DNA of 64,000 bases from Devosia elaeis (lineage in GTDB: Bacteria > Pseudomonadota > Alphaproteobacteria > Rhizobiales > Devosiaceae): the NCBI RefSeq assembly GCF_001650025.1, contig NZ_LVVY01000064.1, forward strand, positions 1 to 64,000, written 5' to 3'. Shown here piece by piece: positions 38,230 to 48,843 of this stretch. A model generated the notes under the pieces. It worked only from the letters and a program-made list of their open reading frames with translations. It had not been told where the DNA came from and made no database searches. The position numbers were made by a program, and so were the translations under genes. The number at the start of each line of letters is the position of its first letter. Position 1 is the first letter of the stretch.

Positions 38230-38363
38230 AGGCGCCTCCCTCCCCCTTGAGGGGAGGGAATGAGGGTGGGGGTTCGGGCCTATCAGCAATCGCCACAACC
38301 ATGCGAGTACGCTGCACCTCCAGAACCCCCACCCCGGCCCTCCCCTCAAGGGGGAGGGAGGCG
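38230..38363. repeat. palindromic element, CTCCCC/GGGGAG family (long inverted repeat)
   Basis: The two arms, GCGCCTCCCTCCCCCTTGAG near 38231 and its near-complement ending at 38363, can pair over about 45 bp. Each arm also contains its own hairpin (CCCTCCCCCTTGAGGGGAGGG). It fills most of the 368-bp gap between the ArsR operon and the MscS gene, two divergent genes. Apart from the operator, nothing else is recognised in that gap. Confidence 0.85.
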
Positions 38364-38519
38364 ATGGAGCCCCCCCCGATTTGAGCCATGCGGAAAATCG
38401 TGTTAGGCGCGGCGGACAAAGTCTTTTCGTCAACCAGCCAATCCCCACACCGGAGCCGACCTGGCCGCATCCCCCGATGCGCCGCGTGGAGCATTTGACC
38501 GGGGGCCAGAAGGAGAGCC

Positions 38520-39758
38520 ATGCCGACCGAGCTGATCGAGACCTATCCGTTGATCGGAACCGCCATGGCGCTGGTGCTGCTGGCCCTGGCGGCGCTGTTC
38601 GCCAATTTCGTGGTCAAGGTCCTGCTGCTGCGGCTGGTCAATCGGCTGGTGTCCTATACGGCCTATGGCAAGGACGCCGAATTGCGCCGCCATGGCGTCA
38701 TCGAGCGGCTGGCCAATGTGATGCCCGCCCTGGTGGTTTCGGCCGGGATCGCGCTGGTGCCCAACCTGCCCGAATTCCTGGTCATCGTCGTGCGCAACGT
38801 GGCCAATGCCACGATCATCCTGACCGTGGCCATGGCGGTGAGCGCCAGCTTCAACGTCATCGACGTCATCTATCACCGCCGGCCCCAGGCCCGGCTTCGC
38901 CCGATGAAGGGCTATATCCAGGTCTTCAAGATCGCCATCTATGTGGTGGCGGCGCTGCTGATGCTGGCCACCCTGCTCGATCAATCGCCCCTGATCCTGC
39001 TGTCGGGCCTGGGCGCCATGGCCGCCGTGCTGATCCTGGTGTTCCAGGACACCTTGCTGGCCCTGGTGGCCGGCATCCAGATTTCGTCCACCGACATGGT
39101 GCGCGTCGGCGACTGGGTGGAGATACCCGGCCAGAGAGCCGATGGCGCCGTCATCGCCATCGAACTGCACACGGTCAAGGTGCAGAACTGGGACAAGACC
39201 ATCACCACCGTGCCGATCCGCAAGCTCGTGACCGAGCCGTTCATCAATTGGCGCGGCATGCAGGAATCGGGCGGCCGCCGCATCAAGCGGGCCATCCATA
39301 TCGACCAGAGCAGCATCCGCTTCCTCAGCCAGGACGAGTTGGACCGGCTGCAGGCCATCGGCCTGCTGGAGCATTACCTGCTGAAAAAGCGCGAAGAGCA
39401 GTCGGAATGGAATGCCGGGCTCGGCGAGCGGGCCAAGATATCGGCCAATACCAGGCGCTCCACCAATATCGGCACTTTCCGCGCCTATGCCGAGGCCTAT
39501 CTGCGCAACCATCCCCATATCCATCAGGGCATGACCATCATGGTCCGGCAATTGGCGCCCGGCCCTGACGGCCTGCCGATCGAGCTCTATGCCTTTACCG
39601 ACACCGTGGCCTGGGTCGATTACGAGGGCATCCAGGCCGATATTTTCGACCATCTCTATGGCGTGCTGAGCGAATTCGACCTGCGCGTGTTCCAGAACCC
39701 GGCGGGACACGACATGCAGCGGATTGGTGCAGTTGGTGAGAGTGGGGGTCCGGCGTGA
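38520..39758 (+). CDS. MscS-family mechanosensitive channel (YbdG-like)
   Basis: A 412-residue inner-membrane channel protein of the YbdG/MscM type, which releases solutes on hypo-osmotic shock. It has about five membrane helices (10-35, 67-90, 95-112, 140-160, 165-190); the pore helix follows the pattern LSGLGAMAAVLILVFQDTLLALVAGIQI, and the MscS beta-domain follows (MVRVGDWVEIPGQRADGAVI; TVKVQNWDKTITTVPIRKLV). The C-terminal region resembles the YbdG extension. GGAGAG precedes the ATG. Monocistronic. Confidence 0.92.
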   Translation: MPTELIETYPLIGTAMALVLLALAALFANFVVKVLLLRLVNRLVSYTAYGKDAELRRHGVIERLANVMPALVVSAGIALVPNLPEFLVIVVRNVANATIILTVAMAVSASFNVIDVIYHRRPQARLRPMKGYIQVFKIAIYVVAALLMLATLLDQSPLILLSGLGAMAAVLILVFQDTLLALVAGIQISSTDMVRVGDWVEIPGQRADGAVIAIELHTVKVQNWDKTITTVPIRKLVTEPFINWRGMQESGGRRIKRAIHIDQSSIRFLSQDELDRLQAIGLLEHYLLKKREEQSEWNAGLGERAKISANTRRSTNIGTFRAYAEAYLRNHPHIHQGMTIMVRQLAPGPDGLPIELYAFTDTVAWVDYEGIQADIFDHLYGVLSEFDLRVFQNPAGHDMQRIGAVGESGGPA

Positions 39759-39767
39759 TCTCCAGAG

Positions 39768-39800
39768 CCTCATGGTGAGCTTGTCGAACCACGAGGTCGG
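39768..39800. repeat. single GAGGTC-family palindromic module
   Basis: CCTCATGGTGAGCTTGTCGA followed by ACCACGAGGTCG is a single unpaired copy of the family seen in pairs at 2500-2590 and 6626-6714. It starts 10 bp after the MscS stop codon. Confidence 0.75.
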
Positions 39801-39814
39801 GCGCGCCGAAAGCT

Positions 39815-39994
39815 AGAGCGTTTCATCGACTGAAACGGCAGACGCTTTCACCCAATTTGCCGTCATTGCGGGGCCTGTCCCGGCAATCCATCTTGCCGCA
39901 GGCATGGACCACCGGGTCCTCGGGTCAAGCCCAAGGATGGCCCGGTGGTGACGATGATGGGGATAGTTGTTTCAGCTCGATGGTGAAACGACCT
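39815..39994 (-). repeat. composite palindromic element, ~180 bp (copy 2, inverted)
   Basis: The reverse complement matches 33904-34082 nearly throughout, including both terminal TTTCA...TGAAA palindromes and the two GC hairpins. Differences are scattered single bases. It lies between the convergent MscS and DUF2336 genes. The two copies are inverted relative to each other and enclose 5.7 kb. Confidence 0.85.
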
Positions 39995-40036
39995 AATTGC
40001 CACACGCGTAGTGGCGCTGGCATTTCCGCGTGACTC

Positions 40037-41173
40037 TCAGGCCGTCTGCCGGTCTTCGGTCATGGCGCGCTTGCGGAAGGAATGGGCGCGCCAGAGTTCG
40101 AAGATGTTCCGGGCGTCCTCGCTGTCCAGCGCCTCGAAACGCGACAGGACCATGCTCTTGTCGGCTTCGCTCGGCAGGTCGCGCCAGGGCAGAGTCGCCA
40201 CGATGGCCTCGAACAGGTCGGGGCTGAGCCGGGCGGCGCGCAGGGCGACGGTGACCGCCACGTAATCCTGGCTGGCGAGCCACTTGACCACCACTTCGGG
40301 CGAAACGCTCAGGATCACCGCCATGGCGGCGGCGGCATGGTGCCCATAGCCGAAGCGGGCGAACCGGGCCAGGGCGCGGTCATCGAGCTGCTTGCGGTCG
40401 GCCAGGCCCTTGACCTGGTTATAGGCGACTTTCCATTCCTGGGCGCTGAAACCGGCCCGGTTGCGGATGCGGTTATAGACGACGGTATTGACCTTACCGG
40501 CAGCGACCGGGTCGAAGCGGCGCTCGACCTCGCCCAGGGATTCCAGCACCTTGCCGGCGACTTCGTCGATCTCGCCGCGCAGCGATTTCCAGTCGATATC
40601 GGCACGGCCCCGCAGGTCGGCGGCGATTTCGGCATCCTTGGCGGCGCGCTCGACCAGCTTTTCCAGCGTCGCGCGATCCAGCTCGGCGCGGCTATTGCGC
40701 ACCAATTGCACCACGGAGGCCTTCTCGCCATGCTCGACAATGGCTTCGCCGACGCGCTCATTGAGCCCGGCGCGGCTGGCAATGGCCAGGCGATGGCCCT
40801 CGGATTGCTTGGCGATGATGTCGATGAGATCGTCGTCGCTCAGCACGCTGGAAAATTCCAGCAGCGGGCGGGCCACCTCGATATCGTCATTGGCGAGCTT
40901 CAGCACCACCGTGCCCGGCGCGCGGTCCAGCGGCGCCAGCAGCTTGGCGACATGCACGCGGGCCTCGAGCTCGACCAATTCGGCGAGCTGGCACAGGACC
41001 TCGTCATATTGGGCCACCTGCTCGTCGTCGCAGCGATCGGACACGAAGCTGAACAGCCGCGCCATGTTGCGGAACAATTGCTCGCGCTCGGTCTGATTGT
41101 CGTCGCCGTTGAGCACGCGAAAATTCGCGAATGCGCGATGGCCTTCGTCCAGGTCGGTCATGGCGTCGGTCAT
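40037..41173 (-). CDS. DUF2336 domain protein
   Basis: A 378-residue, all-helical, cytosolic protein of the alphaproteobacterial DUF2336 family. The start is the ATG at 41173, with GGGAGAG upstream; in-frame codons further upstream are not typical. The sequence shows HEAT-like helical repeats (VAKLLAPLDRAPGTVVLKLA, DIEVARPLLEFSSVLSDDDL, HRLAIASRAGLNERVGEAIV) that match the family. Some members act as anti-adaptors or take part in cell-cycle signalling, but no function can be set here. It is followed, on the same strand, by nothing but repeats. Confidence 0.85.
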   Translation of the reverse strand: MTDAMTDLDEGHRAFANFRVLNGDDNQTEREQLFRNMARLFSFVSDRCDDEQVAQYDEVLCQLAELVELEARVHVAKLLAPLDRAPGTVVLKLANDDIEVARPLLEFSSVLSDDDLIDIIAKQSEGHRLAIASRAGLNERVGEAIVEHGEKASVVQLVRNSRAELDRATLEKLVERAAKDAEIAADLRGRADIDWKSLRGEIDEVAGKVLESLGEVERRFDPVAAGKVNTVVYNRIRNRAGFSAQEWKVAYNQVKGLADRKQLDDRALARFARFGYGHHAAAAMAVILSVSPEVVVKWLASQDYVAVTVALRAARLSPDLFEAIVATLPWRDLPSEADKSMVLSRFEALDSEDARNIFELWRAHSFRKRAMTEDRQTA

Positions 41174-41293
41174 TGGTGGTCTCTCCCGGCTTCTGCCGCA
41201 CAGTTCCACCAGCTTGCCCGGGAACGTCTTGCGGGACCTGAAGGTGGCGCGGGGGATTTGAATCAAATTGTAGCCATCGGCCCGCCGGCCATG

Positions 41294-41324
41294 AAAAAGG
41301 CCCCGGAGACTGTGCTCCGGGGCC
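41294..41324 (-). terminator. intrinsic terminator of katG
   Basis: A 10-bp GC stem (41299-41308 with 41315-41324) is followed by five T residues on the minus strand. It lies 22 bp after the katG stop codon. Confidence 0.9.
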
Positions 41325-41345
41325 TCGTTCGATCTTGTGGAAATC

Positions 41346-43613
<2,268 letters not shown>

Positions 43614-43618
43614 TTATC

Positions 43619-44590
43619 GTGAGCATTACCCTCAAACAGATGCGCTACGCCCTGGCCGTGGCCCGAACCGGCCACTTCGGGCGGGCGGCGGAAGCTTGCG
43701 CCGTCTCGCAGCCGGCCTTGTCCCAGCAAATCCTGGCGCTGGAGGCCCATTGCGGCACGCCCCTGTTCGACCGGCTCAAGTCGGGCGTGCAATTGACCCC
43801 GTTCGGACAGGACTTCCTGGCCCTGGCGCGAGAGACCGTCCGCAGCGCCGAGGCGCTCGACACTTTCGTGCTCAGCAACAACGGCAGGCCCAGGCGGCCG
43901 CTCCGCTTCGGCCTGATCCCCACCGTGGCGCCCTATCTGCTGCCCACGATCTTTCCGGCGCTGACCGATGCCCTGCCGGAGCTGCGCTTCGCCATCAGCG
44001 AAAGCCGCACCGAAACCCTTTTGGACGGCCTCAGGGACGGCAGCCTCGACATCGCCCTCATCGCCACCGAATTGCCGCTGAACGGGCCGAAACTGGCGGT
44101 CTCCCCGCTCTTCGACGATCCCTTCGTGCTGGCCACGCCGCGTGGCGAGCCGACGGCACAGCCGGTCTCGCTTTCGGCCCTGGCGCCCGAGCGCATCCTG
44201 CTCTTGGACGAGGGCCATTGCTTCCGCGACCAGACCATTTCCGCCTGCCGTCTGGACGCCGACCGCAGCGCTCGGACCTTCGCGGCCACTTCGCTCTCGA
44301 CCATCGTGGAATTCGTCGCCAACGGCCAGGGGGTCACCCTGCTGCCCGAGATCGCGCTGCGCAAGGAAGGCAGCGATCCTCGCATCGCCCTGCACAGGCT
44401 CGACGACCCCGAGGCGGGCCGCCAATTGCGGCTGGTCTGGCGCGACGCCACGCCCTATGGCGCCACGTTCGAACGCATTGCAACGGTTATCCGCGCGGCG
44501 CGAAAATCAAGCCAGGCGCGCCCGGCGCTGGCGGAAACTGTCATAGCTGAAGACCACCAGCGACAGCCAGATGAGCACGAAGCTCAATAG
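43619..44590 (+). CDS. oxyR: hydrogen peroxide-sensing regulator OxyR (LysR family)
   Basis: OxyR is a LysR-type activator switched on by disulfide formation. The 323-residue product begins at a GTG (43619) and has the LysR winged helix (MRYALAVARTGHFGRAAEAC, QPALSQQILALE). The redox pair is Cys201 and Cys210 in LLLDEGHCFRDQTISACRL, with the same nine-residue spacing as Cys199 and Cys208 of E. coli OxyR, so it is a true peroxide sensor. The C-terminus is about 15 residues longer than usual and overlaps the 3' end of the convergent rarD gene by 84 bp. Confidence 0.96.
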   Translation: MSITLKQMRYALAVARTGHFGRAAEACAVSQPALSQQILALEAHCGTPLFDRLKSGVQLTPFGQDFLALARETVRSAEALDTFVLSNNGRPRRPLRFGLIPTVAPYLLPTIFPALTDALPELRFAISESRTETLLDGLRDGSLDIALIATELPLNGPKLAVSPLFDDPFVLATPRGEPTAQPVSLSALAPERILLLDEGHCFRDQTISACRLDADRSARTFAATSLSTIVEFVANGQGVTLLPEIALRKEGSDPRIALHRLDDPEAGRQLRLVWRDATPYGATFERIATVIRAARKSSQARPALAETVIAEDHQRQPDEHEAQ

Positions 44591-45451
44591 CCGCAGGGAA
44601 TTGAGCTGCTCGCCGAACAGCAGGATCGCCACCAGGAACTGGATGGACGGCGCCAGATATTGGAACATGCCGATCGTGGTGAGACGCAGCCGCCGCACGC
44701 CATAGGCAAAGAGCAGGAGCGGCACCGCCGTGGCCGGCCCGGTGAGCACCAGCAGCAGCATCATTGTCGGGTCGGCATGGGCCCCGGGGCCATTGGTGGC
44801 GATGTCGAAGACGATATAGGCCATGGCGAAGGGGGCGACGACCAGGGTTTCGGCAAACAGGCCCGTGGCTGGGCCGGCCTGCGCCGTCTTGCGGATGAAG
44901 CCATAGAAGCCAAAGGAAAAGGCCAGGCCCAGCGCGACATAGGGCACATTGCCCAGGCCCGCTGCCTGGATGAGAATGGCGATGGCGGCAATGACGATGG
45001 CGATGGTCTGCAACCGGTTCTGCCGCTCGCCGAGAAAGATCATGCCGATGGCGACATTGACCAGCGGATTGATGAAATAGCCGAAACTGGCCTCCAGCAC
45101 CTGTCCCGTTTCCACCGCCCAGACATAGAGCAGCCAATTGCCGACCAGCAGCAGCGCCGAAAGCGCGATAATGCGCATCTTGCGCCAATCGGCGAGCAGG
45201 CTGCGAACCTCCGGAAAGCCTTTCACCACGAAAAGCACCCCAGCCAGCAGCACCAGCGACCACACGGTCCGCTCGGCCACGATCAGCACCGCGCCGGCCG
45301 CTTCCAGCAGGCGGAACAGGATGGGCAGGAAGCCCCAGAGCAGATAGGCGGCCAGCGCCGCGATCACGCCCCTGCGGGTCTCGCCGGCATCGGCATGGGG
45401 CGTGGACGCCACGGGACGGGCGATTTCGGGCGATTGCTCGGGCAGGGTCAT
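44507..45451 (-). CDS. rarD: EamA-family transporter RarD
   Basis: A 314-residue inner-membrane protein with ten predicted helices in two EamA repeats, of the drug/metabolite transporter superfamily. The RarD marks are GVIAALAAYLLWGFLPILFRL, NWLLYVWAVETGQVLEASFGYFINPLVNV and QYLAPSIQFLVAI. RarD was first linked to chloramphenicol resistance; the physiological substrate is not firmly known. Its 3' end overlaps that of oxyR on the other strand. Confidence 0.93.
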   Translation of the reverse strand: MTLPEQSPEIARPVASTPHADAGETRRGVIAALAAYLLWGFLPILFRLLEAAGAVLIVAERTVWSLVLLAGVLFVVKGFPEVRSLLADWRKMRIIALSALLLVGNWLLYVWAVETGQVLEASFGYFINPLVNVAIGMIFLGERQNRLQTIAIVIAAIAILIQAAGLGNVPYVALGLAFSFGFYGFIRKTAQAGPATGLFAETLVVAPFAMAYIVFDIATNGPGAHADPTMMLLLVLTGPATAVPLLLFAYGVRRLRLTTIGMFQYLAPSIQFLVAILLFGEQLNSLRLLSFVLIWLSLVVFSYDSFRQRRARLA

Positions 45452-45642
45452 GGATATCTCCGCGCCACGACGGGCGCCTTCCCCATCTAGCAGCCGGAAG
45501 CGAATGCGACAAATCAGACTTTGTGATCCGCGCGCCTTGCATTGGTGATGGGCGAGGACAACCTTTTGACTCGGTCGGACGTTTGGCCCCGAGGCATGCC
45601 TGCAACCATGCCCGAGCCCATCCCCAATGCGAGGAGCAGCAA

Positions 45643-46086
45643 ATGAAGAAGACCACCACCTGGATTCTGATCGCCGACGGCACCCAGGCCCGTGTGCTTG
45701 AACATACCGGTCCCGGCAAGGGCCTGGCCAATGTGAAGGGGCTCGACTGGTCCATTCCCCCGCTGCAATCGCAGGACATCGACACCGACAGGCCCGGCCG
45801 CGCCCATTCGACGGTCGGGCGCTCCGCCATGGAGCCCAAGACCGATCCGGCGCAGCACCGCGAGGCCGAATTCGTGCGCAACATTGCCGGCGCGCTGGAC
45901 GAAAAGGCCAAGGCCGGCGCCTTCGACCGGCTGATCGTGGCTGCAGCTCCCATCGCGCTCGGCCAATTGCGCAAGGTACTGTCCGACCACGTCAGGAAGG
46001 CCATCGTCGCCGAACTCGACAAGGACCTGACCAACCTGCCGACGCCGCAATTGGCCAAGCACCTGGACGGGATTATCGCGGTTTAG
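45643..46086 (+). CDS. host attachment protein family
   Basis: A 147-residue cytosolic protein of the family named for a plant-attachment mutant of Agrobacterium. The start is the ATG at 45643 with GAGGAG 6 nt upstream. Family features are WILIADGTQARVLEHTGPGK at the N-terminus, the middle HREAEFVRNIAGALDEKAKAGAFDRLIVAAAPIALGQLRK, and the DLTNLP element near the end. The fold resembles the eRF1 domain 2 / Host_attach group. Direct role in attachment here is not shown. Confidence 0.9.
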   Translation: MKKTTTWILIADGTQARVLEHTGPGKGLANVKGLDWSIPPLQSQDIDTDRPGRAHSTVGRSAMEPKTDPAQHREAEFVRNIAGALDEKAKAGAFDRLIVAAAPIALGQLRKVLSDHVRKAIVAELDKDLTNLPTPQLAKHLDGIIAV

Positions 46087-46513
46087 CACCTCTCGTCATT
46101 GGCCGTGAGACTGGATGGACCACCGAGCCAGGCCCGGTGGTAACGAGGACCGAAAAGACGGCACAATAGCTTTTGCAATCAAAGGGTTGAGCGAAAAAGA
46201 GGAATCAAACTGCCAACGCATTGAATCAGTTTGGCAAGCAGCTGACTCGACGTGCGAAGGCATTGAATCGGGAGGTGAGCCATTGGTTCCTACCCCCTCC
46301 CCCTTTGGTTCGATTACCTGCACCTTCGCAGCTGGCAGTGGGTTCGACCCGAGGGTTCTTTGTTTCTGGGTGTACCGCAAACGCCCTCGGGTCGAGCCCG
46401 AGGTGACGATCCGTGGGTGGGGTGGTTCGGCTGTCCATTGATGGACCTCCTCCCTCATTTCTTCCGCTCAAGGGGGGACTGACCCGAGGGTGACGAGCGG
46501 TGGACGGGGAGGT
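46087..46513. other. 427-bp gap, mostly repeats
   Basis: No gene is supported. A partial copy of the composite repeat core lies at 46095-46146 and a CCCTCGGG-family element at 46341-46420. Between them (46150-46330) is an AT-richer stretch with the direct repeat GGCATTGAATC/CGCATTGAATC (about 46217 and 46258). The open frame across it has no coding features. Confidence 0.55.
46341..46420. repeat. palindromic element, CCCTCGGG/CCCGAGGG family
   Basis: The modules GACCCGAGGGTTCTTTGTTT and CCCTCGGGTCGAGCCCGAGG flank a spacer that is the reverse complement of that in 13396-13490. A further truncated module, CCCGAGGGTGACGAGCGGTGG, stands at 46482-46502. Confidence 0.8.
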
Positions 46514-47377
46514 TCAGTCCTCGTCGTCTTCATCGTCCTCATCCTCGCCATCGAAAGCGTCGAGGAATTGCAGCAACAGGGAATTGACGAGGTCGGGGCG
46601 CTCGATGCTGGGCAGGTGGGCGACGCCGTCGAGCAGCACCGCGAAGGCATTGGGCATGGTTTCCGAGAGGGTTTCGTGCCGCTCGATAATGGCTGAAAAA
46701 TCCTCGCTGCCCACGATGAGCAGGCTGGGCGCGGCGATTGCCTCAATGCGGGACCAGGCCTCGGGCCGTTCTTCCTCGCCGTTCAGCGCCGGCTTGGCGA
46801 GGGCATTGCCGTTCATATCGAGAAAGAGCGCCCGCGCCGCGCCGCCGACGCGGACGCTCTGGGCGCGCGGGCCATCGAGCCAGGCATGAGCTTCGACGCG
46901 GTTGAGCAGGTCCCGGTCGCCCCGCTCCCAGGCATCGTCGCCGGCCATTTCCACGGCCTGTTCGTCGGCCGTGACGCTCCAGGGCGCACCGGTGACCGAG
47001 GTGCCGATCAAAACGAGGCCAATCACCCGGCCCGGATGGCGCAGGGCGAAGTCCAGCGCCAAACCGCCACCCAGCGAGCAGCCGACGAAAAGCGCCGCAT
47101 GGATATCGCGCGCATCGAGCAGCGCTTCGAGATCGTCGAGGTGATTGAAAGTCTCGTCGGGGCTTTCGGTTTCGCCATAGCCGCGCCGGTCATAGGCGAT
47201 GGCATGCCAGCCGGCATCGGCCACCTCCCGCATCTGGTCCAGCCACATGCGCTTGTCGCCGACCCCGGCATGGAGGAAGATGACGGGGAGGCCTTCGCCC
47301 TGTTCCAGCCCAACCAGAACGGCGCCGCCGCTCCGCACGGAAAAGGGCGTGGCGGCATGCCCGTCTTCAATTGTCAC
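46514..47377 (-). CDS. alpha/beta hydrolase
   Basis: A 287-residue alpha/beta-hydrolase. The catalytic triad can be read as Ser101 (VGCSLGGG, the nucleophile elbow), Asp226 (VGSEDFSAI) and His254 (DGVAHLPSIERP); the oxyanion region is FLHAGVGDKRMW. The substrate cannot be set; esterases and lactonases of the 3-oxoadipate enol-lactonase type share this layout. The C-terminus ends in a run of acidic residues (EDEDDEDDED) that is not part of the fold. Its start overlaps the stop of the small exported protein upstream by 4 nt. Confidence 0.9.
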   Translation of the reverse strand: MTIEDGHAATPFSVRSGGAVLVGLEQGEGLPVIFLHAGVGDKRMWLDQMREVADAGWHAIAYDRRGYGETESPDETFNHLDDLEALLDARDIHAALFVGCSLGGGLALDFALRHPGRVIGLVLIGTSVTGAPWSVTADEQAVEMAGDDAWERGDRDLLNRVEAHAWLDGPRAQSVRVGGAARALFLDMNGNALAKPALNGEEERPEAWSRIEAIAAPSLLIVGSEDFSAIIERHETLSETMPNAFAVLLDGVAHLPSIERPDLVNSLLLQFLDAFDGEDEDDEDDED

Positions 47378-47712
47378 TGCAGCAACGCCGCGCAGAACCT
47401 AGTACCGTCCTGTCCACCCTGCCAGCAGCCCGCCTCGTCGGGAACGGGCCGGAACGTGCCCAGATCCTGCGGAAAGCTGCCCGGGCCGGGTTCGGCGGCG
47501 CCGATATAGCCAATGCCCTCGCCATCGGCGACATGGGCGAAGACGAAGACCTGCCCATCGGGCAGCGCGAAGGTGATGCCGCCGCCATCGGCGGTGACAT
47601 CGCACGCGAAGCTGCCATAGCCGGTGAATGAACATTGTCCCGGCGCGGCATGGGCCGGACCGGCGAGGGCGAGGCCAGCCAGCAATACCGCCCCCGTCAC
47701 AAAAATCTTCAT
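47374..47712 (-). CDS. small exported protein, 112 aa (unrecognised)
   Basis: The start is the ATG at 47712, with GGGGGAA upstream. Residues 1-22 are a Sec signal peptide (MKIFVTGAVLLAGLALAGPAHA). The mature 90 residues are rich in Gly and beta-branched residues and contain four Cys (CSFTGYGSFAC; AGCWQGGQDGTRFC), a pattern that fits two disulfides in the periplasm. It overlaps the alpha/beta-hydrolase start by 4 nt (ATGA), so the two are coupled. No family recognised. Confidence 0.75.
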   Translation of the reverse strand: MKIFVTGAVLLAGLALAGPAHAAPGQCSFTGYGSFACDVTADGGGITFALPDGQVFVFAHVADGEGIGYIGAAEPGPGSFPQDLGTFRPVPDEAGCWQGGQDGTRFCAALLQ

Positions 47713-47845
47713 GCATTCCCCCAGAACGCGAACCCGATCGGGCCTTATCCCCGTTTTGTACAGCTTATCGCAGAAAGTCCAGCGAACCCAACGGCTTTTC
47801 ACGGGCGGCGGTGGAGACTTGGTAAAGGGCGGGATGGACCCGCTA

Positions 47846-48427
47846 TCAGCGGCGCGGGAAGAATTCGGAGGTGACTTCGAGATCGCGGTCGGCGCGGGTG
47901 GCAATGCCCTCTGGCGGGCGATGGGCGGCGAGAACCCGGTCGCGCTCGCGGATCAGATGGGCGATCTCGTCGTGATAGGCGGCGAAAATGGCGGTGAGCC
48001 AGCGATTGACCAGATAGGACGGGCGCGGCATCTGCATGTCGAAGCGGGGCAAGAGGGCGATGCTGGTTTCCGCATCGGCCCAGTCGTCCCCCACCACCCA
48101 TTGATTGACCGTGAAGAGGCGCAGCAATTGACCCTGCCCGTCCACGCCGATGGCGGCCAGGTGGTGGATGGGCCCGCCCGGCCCCTCGGGCCGCAGGAAG
48201 CAATGGAAATGGCCGTGCTCGGCTGCGCCCGCCTCGGCCGGATGGCAATGATAGAACCATTGCGCATTGCTGGCCGGGTCGAAGACGTCGCCGGCCGGAT
48301 AATGATCCCAGGCGGCGATCTGATCGACGCCCGCGAAAGTTTCGGAGAGCACGTTGAGCCCGCCCTTGGCCAGGACGGCCTCGCAGATGGCGATTTCGGC
48401 CAGGGCCCGTTCGCGCTCTCCGGACAT
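47846..48427 (-). CDS. DUF6969-like protein, 193 aa
   Basis: A 193-residue cytosolic protein starting at the ATG at 48427. Its hallmark is a His-rich core: WDHYPAGDVFDPASNAQWFY, then HCHPAEAGAAEHGHFHCFLR and IHHLAAIGVD. I recall this pattern from a family labelled DUF6969, but cannot confirm it here. The clustered His and Cys residues suggest metal or cofactor binding. Its ATG overlaps the stop codon of the Cys-Ala repeat protein (TGATG), so it is the third, coupled gene of an operon with a sulfur transporter. Confidence 0.8.
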   Translation of the reverse strand: MSGERERALAEIAICEAVLAKGGLNVLSETFAGVDQIAAWDHYPAGDVFDPASNAQWFYHCHPAEAGAAEHGHFHCFLRPEGPGGPIHHLAAIGVDGQGQLLRLFTVNQWVVGDDWADAETSIALLPRFDMQMPRPSYLVNRWLTAIFAAYHDEIAHLIRERDRVLAAHRPPEGIATRADRDLEVTSEFFPRR

Positions 48428-48843
48428 CAGGACGGCACCACCAGGTCCGGAGCCTCCTCGCCTTCCGGCTTGGCCAGCGGCGCGGGCGGAGGCGGCTGCA
48501 ATTGCGGCGCAGCTTCGGCGGCCGGCCGCTGTGCCGGCGGCGGCGGGGGCGCGAGCTTTTGCGGCTCGGCCGGGCGTTGCGCGGGGGGCGGAGGCGGCGG
48601 CGCCTTGGCCGGCGCGGCGGGAGCGCCCGCGGCACAGGGCGCCAGGGGCGCGCCGGCGGCGCAAGGTGCGCTCACCGCGCCGGCCGCACAGGGCGCGGCA
48701 GCGCAAGGCGACGCGCCGGCACTGGCGGTCGTGCTGCCATAGACCGGGCGCGGCGGCACCGGCTTGTTCAGGTGATCTGCGGCGATGGCGGCAGTGGTGA
48801 CGGCAAGCGCGGCGCCGAAGAGAAGCGTATTGCGACCGCTCAT
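48427..48843 (-). CDS. exported low-complexity protein with PCAAG repeats, 138 aa
   Basis: I do not recognise this family. The N-terminus (MSGRNTLLFGAALAVTTAAIA) is a signal peptide or single membrane anchor. Residues 47-75 hold four cysteines in repeats of the form PCAAxP, PCAAGA, PCAAGAP and PCAAGAP, with LAPC between them. Then come proline tracts (PPPPPPAQRP, PPPPPAQRP). Coupled by 4-nt and 1-nt overlaps to the YeeE/YedE transporter before it and the DUF6969-like gene after it, it probably works with the transporter, for example in binding a sulfur compound or metal in the periplasm. That role is inference. Confidence 0.7.
   Translation of the reverse strand: MSGRNTLLFGAALAVTTAAIAADHLNKPVPPRPVYGSTTASAGASPCAAAPCAAGAVSAPCAAGAPLAPCAAGAPAAPAKAPPPPPPAQRPAEPQKLAPPPPPAQRPAAEAAPQLQPPPPAPLAKPEGEEAPDLVVPS

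Noticed and set aside
38152-38448. 99-codon N-terminal extension of the ArsR-methyltransferase
   Set aside because: It crosses the operator palindrome and a repeat; the ArsR domain begins right after the ATG at 38151.
38152-38519. SAM or SAH riboswitch before the metF operon
   Set aside because: The leader between the operator palindrome and the start codon is only 11 bp, too short for an aptamer, and no riboswitch motif is seen upstream.
46115-46441. 108-codon frame after the host-attachment gene
   Set aside because: It is composed of repeat sequence and has no ribosome site or family features.
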